A DNA stretch of 64,000 nucleotides from Rostratula benghalensis (lineage: Eukaryota; Chordata; Aves; Charadriiformes; Rostratulidae). Made by a program: the position numbers and the translations under genes. Shown one piece after another: positions 45,900 through 58,176 of the stretch. The DNA lies in assembly GCA_013399305.1 (NCBI GenBank), contig VXAI01000018.1:1470215-1534214 (forward strand). Reading direction: 5' to 3'. Position 1 is the first letter of the stretch. Every line of letters starts with the position of its first letter. The notes below the pieces were generated by a model, which was not told the origin of the DNA, made no database searches, and saw only the letters and a list, made by a program, of their open reading frames with translations.

Positions 45900-48800
45900 G
45901 ATCTCACATTAGCAGAGGGAAGTGATCAGCCTGTGTGAGGGTGCACAGCCCAACAGGGCTGCTCTGTGGCACCCCGCTGCCTCTGGACAGGATCCATCTC
46001 CCTCTCACAACCATAATCTCAGCTCTCAGAGTGAGAAAAGGATGCTATTGAGTTAAACCTGCACAGGAGAAGGCTGAGACTGGCACCCCTCCTCCTTTGG
46101 AAACCACATCCATTTAAATGCACAAGATTTAAAAATCTGAATGGAAAACCAGCTTGCATTTTCAAAATGGCTCAAAGAATACTTTTTTTTAGTACCAAGA
46201 AATGCAAATAAACTTAGCAGAGCTGGTTTCCTCCCAGCAGCCACACCACTTCCTTGTCCTTCATATCTGCTCTCAGAAGCTACAGGGTTTAGAGGCAGCA
46301 AGGGGGACCCGGGACACTGGCAGAGTGGGGGCCAGGGCTGGGGGATCCAGCCCTCACCTGCAGCAGGACCCCCAGTTGCAAGTGGGGACACACCATGTCC
46401 TTGTTCAAACACGCATTAATTCCACCAGGTTGCTCACATATAAATAATTTGGTTAATTACCTCAGTAACTACTGTTTTCCCAAAAGCATCTCACTGCCTG
46501 TTCACAGGCTTCCAGAGGGGCTGAGCTCAATTTACTCCAACTCCAGTTAAACTAGTAATAACTTCACCCAACACCAGAGCAAAGATGAACTGAGATGGCC
46601 CAGCTCGCTTCAGAATTAGACACAAATACTGTGTACTCTGCTTTCTTCCTGACATTCATGTACCCTGGAGCTGCCTACACCTGATGGTCCTTATTTGCAC
46701 CCATATGTGGGATCCAATCCATGCTCTACACGACTTGGAAGCCACCACCAGGCACCCGGTTCCAATTACAGTGGCCTCACCCTCAGCATGGGCATCTTCT
46801 TGTCTATTGGGTAATAAGGCATGAGTTTATTCTGTGTATTGAGATCACATCAAGATTGACATTAGAGCAGAAGCCAGCAGAATTGGCAGCCCCAGATGCT
46901 GCCATGTGTGGTGCTAGGTGGCTTCACAGGAAGGTGGGACACTGTAAGGGGACATGCACAGCCAGGAAGGCAGGCTGTGCCCTGTAGCAAGAAGCATCAA
47001 GGCCCCAAACATCCTCAAGCATGGAACAAGGCAGAGAGTGGCAGACAATGCTCTCTGCACTGCAGCTCATTTCACCAGGAATCATAACCATGTCCTGATG
47101 ACACAGTACAGCTTTGATTACTGTCCCTCTTGCATGGAGCCACCAGACCCTCATTCTGCACCAAAGAAGCTTTGAGGGCAAGCATTCAGATACCTAGGGT
47201 GGTGCAGGATGGCTTCCTCTTGAAGACCCCAGCACTAACACCAGAAACCTCAGGATGCACCAGCACCCACAGGCATTCCCTGGGCACTGCTGTGCAGCAC
47301 CAGACTGCTCAGTCCCCAAACACCACACTGTCCCAACAGCCCCCACAAGCAGCACAAAGGATGTCCAACCTCCCTGGCAGCAGCTCCCCCCTTACCAGCC
47401 AGCTCTTCCTCCCAGAGCCAGGATAACCCTCTGTAGCTGAGGCAGCTCCTACAGAAACAGCCTAGCCCTCCCACTCTCCTAGCATTTATAGCCCACATGT
47501 GCCCCATGGCCCCGGCAGCACGAGCCCCACCTGGGAGCTGTGGTGTGGGACTGGTGGGGGTGGACAGGGCTTTTTCAGGGAAAAGTGTGGCTTTCCCTGT
47601 TACAAGTTATAAAACATTCCAAGTGCATGTCAGAATGAGAAGTGTAGATATGAATTAGCAGTGCTGCCCTCCTGCATCTCCAGACCTACATAAAAGCAGG
47701 GAAGTTTAAATTTCTTTCTTTTTGGAACTGCCTTTTTCCCCCCCCTCCTATTTTTGTTCTTTCCCTTCTGTCCTTTGGTATAAAAGAAAAAGGAGTAAAT
47801 AAACATTTCTGAAAGCTCTTCCTTACACAGTGGTTGGGATGGAGGGGGAGATCCAGAGCACATGCACCTCAACACTTTGGATTGCTGGATTTTCAAACAA
47901 AAATGAGGTGAGAAATGGCAACTTTGGTTAATTGAGACCAAGATGAAAAGTTCGTTTCACACTTGGCAGCAAAGCTATATCTCCACCACCTTCCTCCTCT
48001 GGAACTTCCCCCATTTAACCTGGTGCCCCAGAGGCTTTCCCACAGCTCTGGCAGCACAATATGATCTTGCCATCATCCTCTGAGCAAGCAGATGTGGCTG
48101 TGCCACTGCCCAAATGCTCTTGGGACCTCACTTAGAAACCCTTCCCCAAGGAAGTGCCAGCAGCCTGCTGGGGAGCAGATAGACGTTGGGTGCTCGCCTG
48201 AGTTTTCAAGGACATTCTCCCAGCACTTACCATCCTGGGGCAAAATACCACCTTCCAGATTTCTGGCAATCTGAGATAGACACAAAGAGGGAAAAAAATC
48301 ATAAAAGCAGGATCTTGGACTGCGTCCCTTCTCCAGCCCACCCCAGTGGTGCGCAATAGCAGACAGACAGAAGACATCAGCACAGCTTGGCATCATCTTT
48401 TTATAATTTTATTTCCAGAAGTCTTGTGCAGAAAGGTACAGCATGATGCCTGTCCCTGAGCCTCTGTGGGAGGTTTGGTTTGGGAGTTTTTTTGGGGGGA
48501 GACAGGGGCATTTCCAAATGATTCCTGACTGCACAGCACCTCCTGAACAGACACCACAGGGCACCAGGGTGAGCCCTCAGAGCCCCACTGCCCGGTGGTC
48601 CCCAGTGGTGCTGCTTCCTGGACAGCATTGCAGGGTCCCTGCCAGGTGACACCCCTCCAGCCCTTGTCTGAGCCCAGCAGCAGCACCCCCAAAGTTGGGG
48701 TCCACAGACTGATACCAATGATTAGAAAAGACACTGCAAAGGAGGTTTGAACTTAGATTTTTCAAAGACCCCACTGCCTGTTACAAGGGAAAGAGCTCCC

Positions 48801-51364
48801 AAATAAGCTCCACCAAAGCACCTACAATAAAGAGGCAAAGTTTCTTCAGTAGTCCTCAGCTCCTGGTGACGTGGCACAAGAGCTTCTGCCGAGGTGCGAG
48901 CTGACACCTTCAGAGGATCAGCTGATTTTTCCTTAAATCTCCTTTTTTAATTAGGGGATGAGGCAGCGATGACAAAGGCGGTTTCCCCTCTGGATAGACA
49001 GGAGAAACACATGTTGCACTAGGACGTGCTGGAATCCGTGTCCAGCCAGTTTAGGGAAGCCACCCAACCTGGGAATCCACCCAGCCCTGGGGAACGGAAC
49101 ATCCCGGTGGAGAACTGCTCGGTGAGCACACAGAATCTCCAGCAACCACTGCTCAAGCGATGCCCACCCTTCCCACACCCCAGCCCTTCCCTTGCACACA
49201 GACTTCCTTCTCCAGCAGAAACCCCCTCCCTGAGGCTGGTGGACCCACACCCCAGGACAACACGAGTGGGACGTGGGCACTGCAGCCTTTGTGCCACAGG
49301 TGACCGGGAGAGCACCTCGCTGCAGATCCTCGGCAGGGCCAGCGGCTCAGCTGCCATCCTGCACCCAGCAGCTTCGGTTGGAAGCGTGTCACTCCGATGG
49401 GGCTCCAGAAAGGAACAGAAACGACCCGAAACGCTGCCGTGGTGTACGTCAGCCTGTGCTTGTGCTCTGAGACTTCATCCCGGGCACCTTCCCCCGTCCT
49501 ACCCGAAGCCGCTTTTATTGTCTTGATCTAATGAAGTGCAGACTTCACCTGGACAGACCCATAAGTGGCTCCTCTCGGAGGCAATGAATACAAATACTTG
49601 ACCTCATGAGCTGCGGGGCAGCAATTAGTTTAAGCAGGGGGTTTGTGTAACACTTCAAAAGTCTTAATCCGTGCGGTCAGCCCTGGCACGGTATTTGCCA
49701 GAACCTATTGAGTAGTCTTAATGAGTCTGCAAAGCAAGCTTTCAATACATTTTGGGTCGCTTCAGATGCTTTAAATGGCATAGTCTATATGGTATTGTGC
49801 GGCTTTAGAAAGGCCCGGGCTTTAAAAAAGTATAGCTCCCTTTCACAGGGCAGACAGAAACCATCTTTAGAGCCGGGACCCTTAACGTTTTGCATATCAA
49901 TATGGCTGGGGCTGAATGCAGTCACTCAGCTGAGAAATAGGATCACTATCAGCGTTTCCAGGCTTTCACAGGCACTTGGGAAACTTTAAAGCCCTTCGTG
50001 GAGAATAATTTGGTCGAATGTCGTGGCTGGAAACAAAACCTCAACAAGCAGAGCGCAGTCCATCATGCGGAGCTGCCAGCCAGGCTGACAACAGGCTCCA
50101 GCCGCTCCGACATCCCACCCCAGCGGGTCGGTGGCCAGGGCACTTGCAGTCCCGGGGGGGACCCCGCACTAGGCATGGGGTGCCGAGTTCCTCCAAGCAC
50201 TGGCCGCATGGCTTGGAGGACTCTGGGAACGTAACCAGCAGAAAAGCAGGCCAGATTTCATCTCCAGTTTCTTAATAGCAGCCATAAAGCCCCCAGGCTC
50301 TGGCACTGCAGCGGTGGCATCTGCATCCACCCCTGGGGCCACTTGACACCAGGATGCCCTGTTTGCAATGAACTCCAACGTCATGTTAAACCTGTCCCCA
50401 GTGTGTCACTTGTCCCATTGGTTGACCAGACAAACCCAGGGGCTGGATGGGGGAAACATTCTCAACCTCAGCTACAGCCCAGAGCATCGGTACAGAAAAT
50501 ATGTCTCACCTCCAAGGGGCACAAAGGAGGCGCCAGCAGCTGGGATATGGGAGAAGGGAGAGCTGCGTGGGGCACCATAGGCTGGTGTAAAAATCTCCCC
50601 AGAGTGGGAGGGAAAGGGGCCAGCACCTGGTGTGCCTCCCAGGAGAAGCAGTACCTGGCACCTCCATCAGCCCCCTACAGCAGCAGCGAGAAGGGGAGGA
50701 GATGGCAACGCCTGGCAGGACACCCCTGGCGGGACAGTCAGCTTTGGGATGCAGCAGGATGGAAGGAACCACTGCCAAAGCATATTTGCAAACAATGCAG
50801 GGCCTAAGGGCCCTTGGAAACACATAATTAGCTCATTAAAGAGACAAATACAAGTCACTAATAAGATATTAGAGGTTAATTAAGTGCTTTCCCCATCTTT
50901 AATTAAGGGAAAACTAGTTAATTCAGATTAAACTAATTTCTGCAGCCTCCCATGATGGCCCTCCATGGCTCCAGACTTGAAAATCTATCAAGATAACTGA
51001 ACTGAAAGGTCAAAGTTTGGGGGCTTTATTTGCTCTGCTTGGGTAAGTTCAGGGGAAGCAAGGACTTTCATCCTAAGGGTTAGAAATGCCCTGCTTTATC
51101 ATCCAGGTTACTCAAAGAACATAAAAAGGTATGTGGTATGCAACTCCCTCTCCCTAACCCTGGCATTTATTCAAAACTACTGCCATTAATTGTTTTTCTT
51201 AACTAAGAAATTCCTGCAGAGCATCTTCTATCTGCAAAACTCACCCCCACGCTTGGGGTCTGCTGCTCGGCCGGCCTCATCCCCTGCCTGTGCTCAGCAC
51301 CAGAATTTGCTTTAGCAAACACCCACTGGCTGCACATCCCAGTGCCCAACTGGTTTCCAAAGCT

Positions 51365-51370
51365 TTTATT
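51365..51370 (-). terminator. candidate distal HS3ST6 poly(A) signal
   Basis: TTTATT on plus is AATAAA on minus, about 370 bases after the HS3ST6 stop. G/U-rich minus-strand sequence (GTGGGTGTTTGC) follows within about 50 bases. A nearer AATAAA is at 51533-51538. Confidence 0.45.
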
Positions 51371-51397
51371 GTGGATGGCAGAGCTGTTGTCCCCATG

Positions 51398-51414
51398 CAC
51401 ACACACACACACAC
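51398..51414. repeat. CA microsatellite
   Basis: A (CA)n run of about eight units, likely within the HS3ST6 3'UTR. Confidence 0.8.
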
Positions 51415-51532
51415 CCTCTCACACGCTCTGGGAACGGTCACAGTTAATATAGATTAGCAAGATTTATATGGAAGAATATTTAATCTGGTCGGGGAGGGGA
51501 GAGGAGAGGGGTCATCTGTGGTTTTATTCCTT

Positions 51533-51538
51533 AAATAT
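51533..51538 (-). terminator. candidate proximal HS3ST6 poly(A) signal
   Basis: TTTATT on plus is AATAAA on minus, 200 bases after the stop. The following minus sequence is C-rich rather than GU-rich, so its use is less certain than the distal signal. Confidence 0.4.
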
Positions 51539-51737
51539 TTCTCTCTACTCCAGAAGGGTCCGTTTCTCGCTGGAAAAGGTCTGATATAAATTAGAACAAA
51601 GGGAGGAGGTTGTTGGTGGGGCAGCCATGTGTATCTCTGGACCATGGCAGCCACGGGGCATCCCTGGATCCCAGTCCTGGTCCCGCACGCTACTGGGCAG
51701 CCCAGGTCCCAGCACAGCGGTGTGCCCTGTGGCTGGC

Positions 51738-52356
51738 TCAGTCCCACCCGAAGTCCTGCCCTGTCATCTGATAAAACTTCATGTTGAAGGGTCTGTAAAA
51801 CTCCCGCAGGCGCTGGACCACCTGCACGTCGATTTTGGGGTGCGGCCGCCCCTTGGATTTCCCCAGGCAGCGGGGCTTGCTGCCACCCTCCGGCTTCTTC
51901 AGGCAGGGAAAGCCCTTGGTCTCATTAAAATAGAAATGTTTGTCCGTCACCACCCTCTTGAGACCCAGAAAGTCCTGGACGCGGCCCATTTCTCCAGCCG
52001 GGTCGCTGACGAGCCTCTCCCCGCTGACGAAGAGGAATTTGGAGAGGGGGAAGTACTGCAGCCAGTTGTCCAGGTGCTTGGCGTAGATCCCGATCCTCAC
52101 CGCGCTCCAGCTTGTGTCAATCAGTCCCGTGCTGACATTTTTGAAGGCCAGGGCCTGGAAGCTGGGGATGGCAGGGTTTTTAGAGAGTGTCTGCGTGTAG
52201 TCCGAGATGGCACGGGTGACGGGGTTGCGCACCACCACGATCAGCTTTGTGTCCCGGGACATGTTGTAGATGCGCCGGGGAGCCTCCTTGGTGACAAAGT
52301 AGCTGGGGGTCTTCTCCATCGTGATCTGCCCCTCCAGTGTCCGAGGCATCAGGCTC
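51738..52356 (-). CDS. HS3ST6: heparan sulfate glucosamine 3-O-sulfotransferase 6, last coding exon
   Basis: The family moves sulfate from PAPS to the 3-OH of glucosamine in heparan sulfate, in the Golgi lumen. This exon gives the C-terminal 206 residues of the sulfotransferase domain, starting [20 protein letters not shown] and ending [10 protein letters not shown], then TGA at 51740-51738. Visible motifs are EKTPSYF, the 3'-phosphate-binding [20 protein letters not shown], and the [13 protein letters not shown] loop whose two cysteines form the family disulfide. Three N-glycosylation sequons occur (NMS, NVS, NET). Acceptor CTCCCCAG|GAGCCTG. The paralogue call rests on the DFGW terminus and on synteny with MEIOB; HS3ST2 and HS3ST4 are the alternatives. 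The first exon (cytoplasmic tail, membrane anchor, catalytic Glu region) was not found in the window, so the gene is partial here. Confidence 0.88.
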
Positions 52357-53046
52357 CTGGGGAGAGAACGGGACAGAGTCAGGCTCAAGGCATGGCTGTT
52401 CCAACCTGATGCTGCAATGGGGACGAGGGGGAGCAAACCCAAAAACCCAGCCAGAAATGCCCAGAGACTCCCCAACTGCAGCTGCCTGTTCCCATCCTTC
52501 CTGCTGGCCAGGGGCACTGCCTTGTCACATGCCACTGGTCACCTCCTTACCTTCAAAAGCCCTCCTAGGAGTCCCCCTGCCTAGATCTCTTTGCTTGCCT
52601 TGTCTCAGCCTCCCCTTCATCTTCCCCAAAGTCTGTCCCCTGAGAAGGGCTCCCTGTCACTGTCCCACCAGCAGCACCATCCACAGAGCATTTGCAGGCT
52701 GTCAATCCCCCATGGCCACCTTCCCCACCCTGGAAATCGCTCCTTCTCCCCCCCTTCCCGCTCCCCCAATCCCTTTTCCTCCCTCCAGGGAATTTCAGTG
52801 GTAGCATCTCAACGTGCTTGTTTTGGGACAAGGTTGGTTTACATCCCAGCCTCTAGACCCATTTACATGTCCTGGATGTGTCCACTCCACTCCCCATGAA
52901 GGGCTGGGAAGAGGAAAGAGGTCAATCTTATCACAGAGGGTGTGCACCCACCGGGGCTAAACCCAAGCAGTGGCTTGGGATGGAGATGGGCTCCCACCTC
53001 CTCTGCCTCCAGACAGCAAGCAGTTAAAGCCAGAAAAAGACAATTT

Positions 53047-53112
53047 CCTTTTTTTAAAAAAAAAAAAAACCACCAAAAAAACACCAAAAAAACCCACCAC
53101 CAAAACCCAAAC
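53047..53112. repeat. A/C-rich low-complexity tract
   Basis: A T run followed by a long A run, then CACCAAAAAAACACC-type repeats. Confidence 0.75.
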
Positions 53113-55021
53113 CTCTCAGGGCCCAGCCATTGTGCTGTGTAAAATTCACTGCCCTGATTGTTCCCTTGTGGGCTTTAATGAGGCATTAATTGCTGGAGAA
53201 ATTACCCAGGCATGTCCCCCTATGAGGAGAGCCAAGGGCTGCAGAAGGGATGCACCCTGCCATTAGCACGGGCACCTGCCCCAGAGCCCCTCATGTCCCC
53301 CTTCAAGTCCCTCTTCTTCTTGGAAGTGGACACGTGCCCTCAGGTCACTCAGGTGAAGAGGAGACTTGGTTTCCCCAACGATGGAAACCCCTCAAGCTGG
53401 GACTGTGGGCCCAGCCAGGAGGCAGCTCACAGGTCCCTGTGGGCACAGCACCAGTGTGGCTCCCAGCCATGCTGCTGCCCACGGTTTCCCTTGCTGGCAG
53501 ACAGTGTAGATGTGCCAGGAGACCATCAGCTCTTGCTGCTGTGTCCCAGCCACATCCCACCAGCTCACTCCCATGGCATCCCACACAGGAGCCCTCACCA
53601 ATGGACCCCATGCGGATGCAGACGACAGAGCTTGCTTTTCATGGGACTCATCTGGAATTGAAATGGCTTCATTTCCTCAGTGCCACAGTCACTATTCCCT
53701 CTGTCACGCTCAGGGGACGTGCATGACCCCCCTCCCCACAGAGGAGTCTCCTGCTGAAAGCCCTGGGCTGGAAACTCATCCTGCTCTGAGCACAGCAGTG
53801 TTTTGCTCCGGTGCCAGGGGCTCAGCCCTGCTGCCCACCCCACCTCCTTGCACTGGGTCTGTCCCAAGCCAGGAGGCTGCATTCCCACAGGGAGGGGATA
53901 CAAAGCTTCCAGAGGTTTGCTTAATACTTTTGAGAAATGACCAAACCACTTCCATAGTTCTTCTGAAATAAAAGCTACAAATCTGTGTGCACACAGAAAT
54001 ACATATACAGAACAAGCATTTCCTTGGCTCCCACCTAGGACTTAGCACTTAACCCAGCAGGCAAGTGCTGGTTTACAAGGGGAAACTGAGGCACCAAGCA
54101 ATGACGTGTGTAGCAGCTGCTGTGTAGATGCCTACATCCTGAAACAAAATCACTTCTATGGGTCAGCAAACACATGGGGTTCCAACCCCAGCTGCTCCAC
54201 ACCCAGAGGCGTCCCAGGACAAGCTCCAGGAATTGGGAAGTCTCTTGGAAATAGTACCAATACCCCAATATTAACTGTGACAAGGGATAAAATAAAGCAG
54301 AAACATAAATCTACAGAGACATTTCGTTTAAGTGAAAGGAGAGAAGTTGGGACGGGACGAACTCTTTCCTACAAGGACTTTCCATTTTGCTTGAGCTTGG
54401 AAGAATTCTGTTTTTCAAACTCAATGTTCCCCCTCTGGTCTCCCCTGCACTCCTGGGGCTGCTCTACTCCATGTCTCTTGGGGCTTGTTGGGAAAGACAG
54501 GAGCTTCCCCTGCCTGTCCCCATACCTCTCTCCTCCCTCACCCAGGCAGGAGAAGGTTTTTTAATGTTCCTTGTCTGAGGCCAAGTTGACCCACACCAGG
54601 GCAGGGAGAGCTCCAAAACCCTGCTTGGGGGATCCCTGTGGGAATGCTGGCAGAGCAGGAGGATGAGGATGGACATTCCCACTGGGCTGCAGCTGGGTCC
54701 CACAGCAGGACCAGCTCTTGGCAGCAGCACTTTGGGGCAGGACAGGGTGTTTCAGGGATCCCCAGTCTGCTGCCTTGGGGAACAGGGTCCCCACAGTAAG
54801 AGGCTGGGACATGCAGCAGCTGGGGCTGTGCTGTGGGGTGTGGGGAAGCCAGGGCTCTGCCCAGCAGCATCTGTTCCTTATGTAATGGGAAAAGTCTTGA
54901 GGTTTTTGGGTTTTTTTTCCCCTGGACGTAGGAAAGAACAGTTTATTAAAAGCATTTGCGAGCAACGCTGGGCCCCGCACAACTCTCTCCCCCAAACAAG
55001 AGGCAAAAGCCACTTGTGGCT

Positions 55022-55060
55022 TCCCCCCCCCCTTTTTTTTTAAACGCTTTTTTTTTTTCT
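55022..55060. repeat. C-run/T-run low-complexity tract
   Basis: Consecutive C run, T run, AAACGC and a second T run on the plus strand. Purine-only runs lie on the minus strand. Confidence 0.75.
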
Positions 55061-58000
55061 GGACAATGCCAGCATTTTCAAAGCCACTTCTTGTCCCTGG
55101 CGTCCCCACCTGGCAGCCTTATGCCCTTCAGGGGGAACTTGCATCCTGGAGTCGGTGATCAGTGCTTTCCCAAAACTTTTCAGGATCTCTCCCCCTGCCT
55201 CGAATAACCACAACCACCGGAGGGATGGGCTGCTGGGGTAGGATTCCCACTGGGAATCCTTCCCAAACCAGGATCAGGCCCTTGCACCCCACAGCCCATT
55301 CCCTCCCTGCCATTCTTACCTGGAGCCAAGCAAAAGCCAACCACACATCTCTGAACACCGCTGTTAGCACACCTCCAACCTGCTGCTCCCCCCAGGCCAA
55401 GCCAGCAAAGCATGTTTAACTATAATCACATCCAGAAACCTGCCATAGGGTTTGCTAAGCTGCTTCAAGCAGCTTCTCTGGGTGACTTAAGGCATTTCTG
55501 CAGCACTTCCCTGGATGCCACCAGGATCCCTCCTGCTGCTCACCCACCCCAAGCACCCTCTCAGCAAACGTGGGCTCAAGACCTAAACCAGCTCCTCTCC
55601 TCAACAGGCAATAAAATGTTTATTATCAAGCAGCAAACACTCAGGATTATGTGATCCGAGAGCCTGGAGAACCCACATTAAACAGAAACACTGCTTATCT
55701 CAGCCTGCATTCCCCAAACTGAGGTGACCCAAGCTCAGGAATTCACGGTTGTGCTCAGCTTTTGGAAAACCCAATGGTTTGGGTTTGCTGCAGTCGCCAT
55801 CATGATGTTCCTGAGGATATAAACCAGAAAGGAAATGTGTGAATTATCCCTGCAACAGTGGTACTCCTTGGGAGCACTGACGCAGTGACCACAAAGAACG
55901 ACATGAGTCTGGATGGCCCCAGCAAAGATTTTGCTAAAATGTTTTAATAAAAGCCATTTTACAACCCTTCTTCCTTTTTGTTGAAGGACAGCAAGGGCCA
56001 GGCTGAGCCCCAGGGTGCCAAGGCTATCCCTAAGGGGTCTGTGGGGCAGAGGGACCCCCAGGACCCCACTCATCACAGGCAGCCCAGGAAACCCTCACCC
56101 AGCACCTTCCCTGCACTCATCCTGCCGACCAAAGGCTTCTCAGCACACAGGAACAGCACCAACTTTAATTAAAGCCAAGCACACCCTCCTAGGCCTAATT
56201 AAAATTTAATGAAAATATAATGCTCAATAAAAGCCCATGTTGAGGGAAGGATTCCCAACTCTGTTTGCACAGGTACTGCTGGAGCAGCAGCAAGCAGCTC
56301 CTGTGCGATGGGGCACAGAGACCTTCCCCTGCCAGCATAGCCATGTACTTGGTCCTCCACTGGAGATAGCAACAGGGCAGTGACATCCCCCCAGTGACAC
56401 ACACTGTGATGTGTAACATCACAACCCCCCAAGGATAGTCCATCAGAGCCATAAGATCTACTGAGGCAGATCTTCAGACAGGCTCCAACACATCAACAGC
56501 TTGGTTTCTGATGAGAACGAAAGGAGCAAGACCCTCCATGGGCTGGACGCCGTTGGGTTGGCTTTAAACCCTTGATCCTGCACCGGGTCAACGCAGAGTC
56601 ACCAACTGCTGGGGTCAGGGTGGCAATGCAGGGCTTGGGTCCCAACGTCATCCCAGGACCACATCAGGAATAGCAGCCTCTGAGTAAATTGTGCAACACC
56701 TCCCTTTTTTCCTCAGCAGCTCCATCACTCCCAGCTACTTGCAAGATAATTACGCTATTTCACATTTTCATTAACTCCCTAATACTTTCCCCTATATTAC
56801 CCCAGTTAATTATTGATAACCCCTGCCTCCCTCTAGATCTGGCTTAAACTGGCAAAGAGCAGACCAGGCTTCTGTTATGCTCCGCTTTAGTGCAAGCATT
56901 GGAAACTTTAAGTAAATTCACAGCTAATTCTTATTGACCTTAAGAAAACGCCTCGGGAATGCTGAGCATTGACCTCCAAGTATGCAACACTGCAATGAGG
57001 GAGCACCTCGGCAGCCTTGGAGAGAATTTGTGTTTTCAAGAGCAGACCTTGTGCCCAGGAGGAGAAATAAAACTTTTTTACCTCTCTATTAAGCTGATAA
57101 ATTAGACAGTAAAACAACTGGCATTTGACAGGCATCAGAAATGGGTTTCCTTATGTAGAAATGTTCAACATGTGAAGCTGTTAAAGCTTCGAGAAAATAG
57201 CAAAGTCAGGGAGAGAGATGGAAAATGCCACCATCTACTTCAGAGCCTCCTGGGAGTCGTTTCACTCATGGTTTCACCACGCTTTCCTTTCCCCCCACCT
57301 CGGTCACCCATCCCCATCCTCCTCTCACTCTCTGAGCCGTGGTACCTGTTGGCTGGGGGGGCTGTGGGATGGCTGCTGTACCACCCCGTACTCCGCACTG
57401 TGCAACCAGCCACGACCCGGGGCTGCAGATACCAGTCACCGAGGGGCTGAGCTGACAAACTCACGTCTGTAACATCCCCTAATTGCTCTCCTCCGAGGTG
57501 CATTTCCAAGGGCTGCTAGACCTCTCTGGGATGCTCCCTCTATTAGAGTCAATGGGAAATTGCAGATTAGGGCTGTGCTCCCAGAGGCCCTCGTTTAGAT
57601 TAATTACCTCCTCTGTTGAGGTAGCAGGGTGCAATAACTTACAGCCCTGATAAAAATGCAGAAAATTGTATTAAATACAGATTAACAGCCATAGCAGGCA
57701 GGTAATCAAAGCAGACTTCAAAAAAACTGGGCTGACATAACTTTCCAGGGTTAATTAGTTCATGATTCCTTGGCTCCAGGATGATTTTGTTGCAGACGAA
57801 GGAGAACCCCTCCCAGCACCCAGCTGAGAGCATGAAGTAATTGGTCCACCCATCAGAGGACAACCTCACTGATAAGTAAGTTTCCAGCCCAAGAACACCC
57901 TTGTTTTAGTACCCACGCTGGCTGCTCACATGGTGGGGCAGATTCTGCTCACAATTCACACCCCCCCAGAAATGCCAAGCAGTATCTTTAGCGCAGACAC

Positions 58001-58111
58001 AGGCCCAACCTGTGCCAGGAATATGAAAGGGGGTCCCCAAAACCCCAGATAAACTTCAGACGTGGGTGATGGGTGCAGTCTGGATTAGAGCTTGCAGGTT
58101 CTACAGAGAGA

Positions 58112-58176
58112 AAAAAAAACCCTCTCCGTTATTATTAAAAAAAAACAAGCCCTGACCAAAAAAAAAAAAAAAAAAG
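58112..58176. repeat. A-rich low-complexity tract
   Basis: Three A runs of about 9, 9 and 18 bases separated by short unique sequence. Confidence 0.75.

Larger units (their letters stand above)
42001..51360. other. intergenic DNA, MEIOB to HS3ST6, second part
   Basis: GC-rich, with an assembly gap at 44320-44374 and homopolymer runs at 43160-43174 (A) and 45883-45899 (A17). No coding exon recognised. Frames at 49026-49526 plus and elsewhere show no family signature. Two AT-rich motif islands (49600-50000 and 50820-50990) are discussed as findings. Confidence 0.6.

Noticed and set aside
49026..49526. 166-codon plus-strand open frame
   Set aside because: Pro/Ser-rich, no motif, and overlapped by minus-strand frames of similar length.
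54561..55109. 182-codon minus-strand open frame
   Set aside because: Includes a poly-Lys stretch translated from a T run; no HS3ST first-exon motif.
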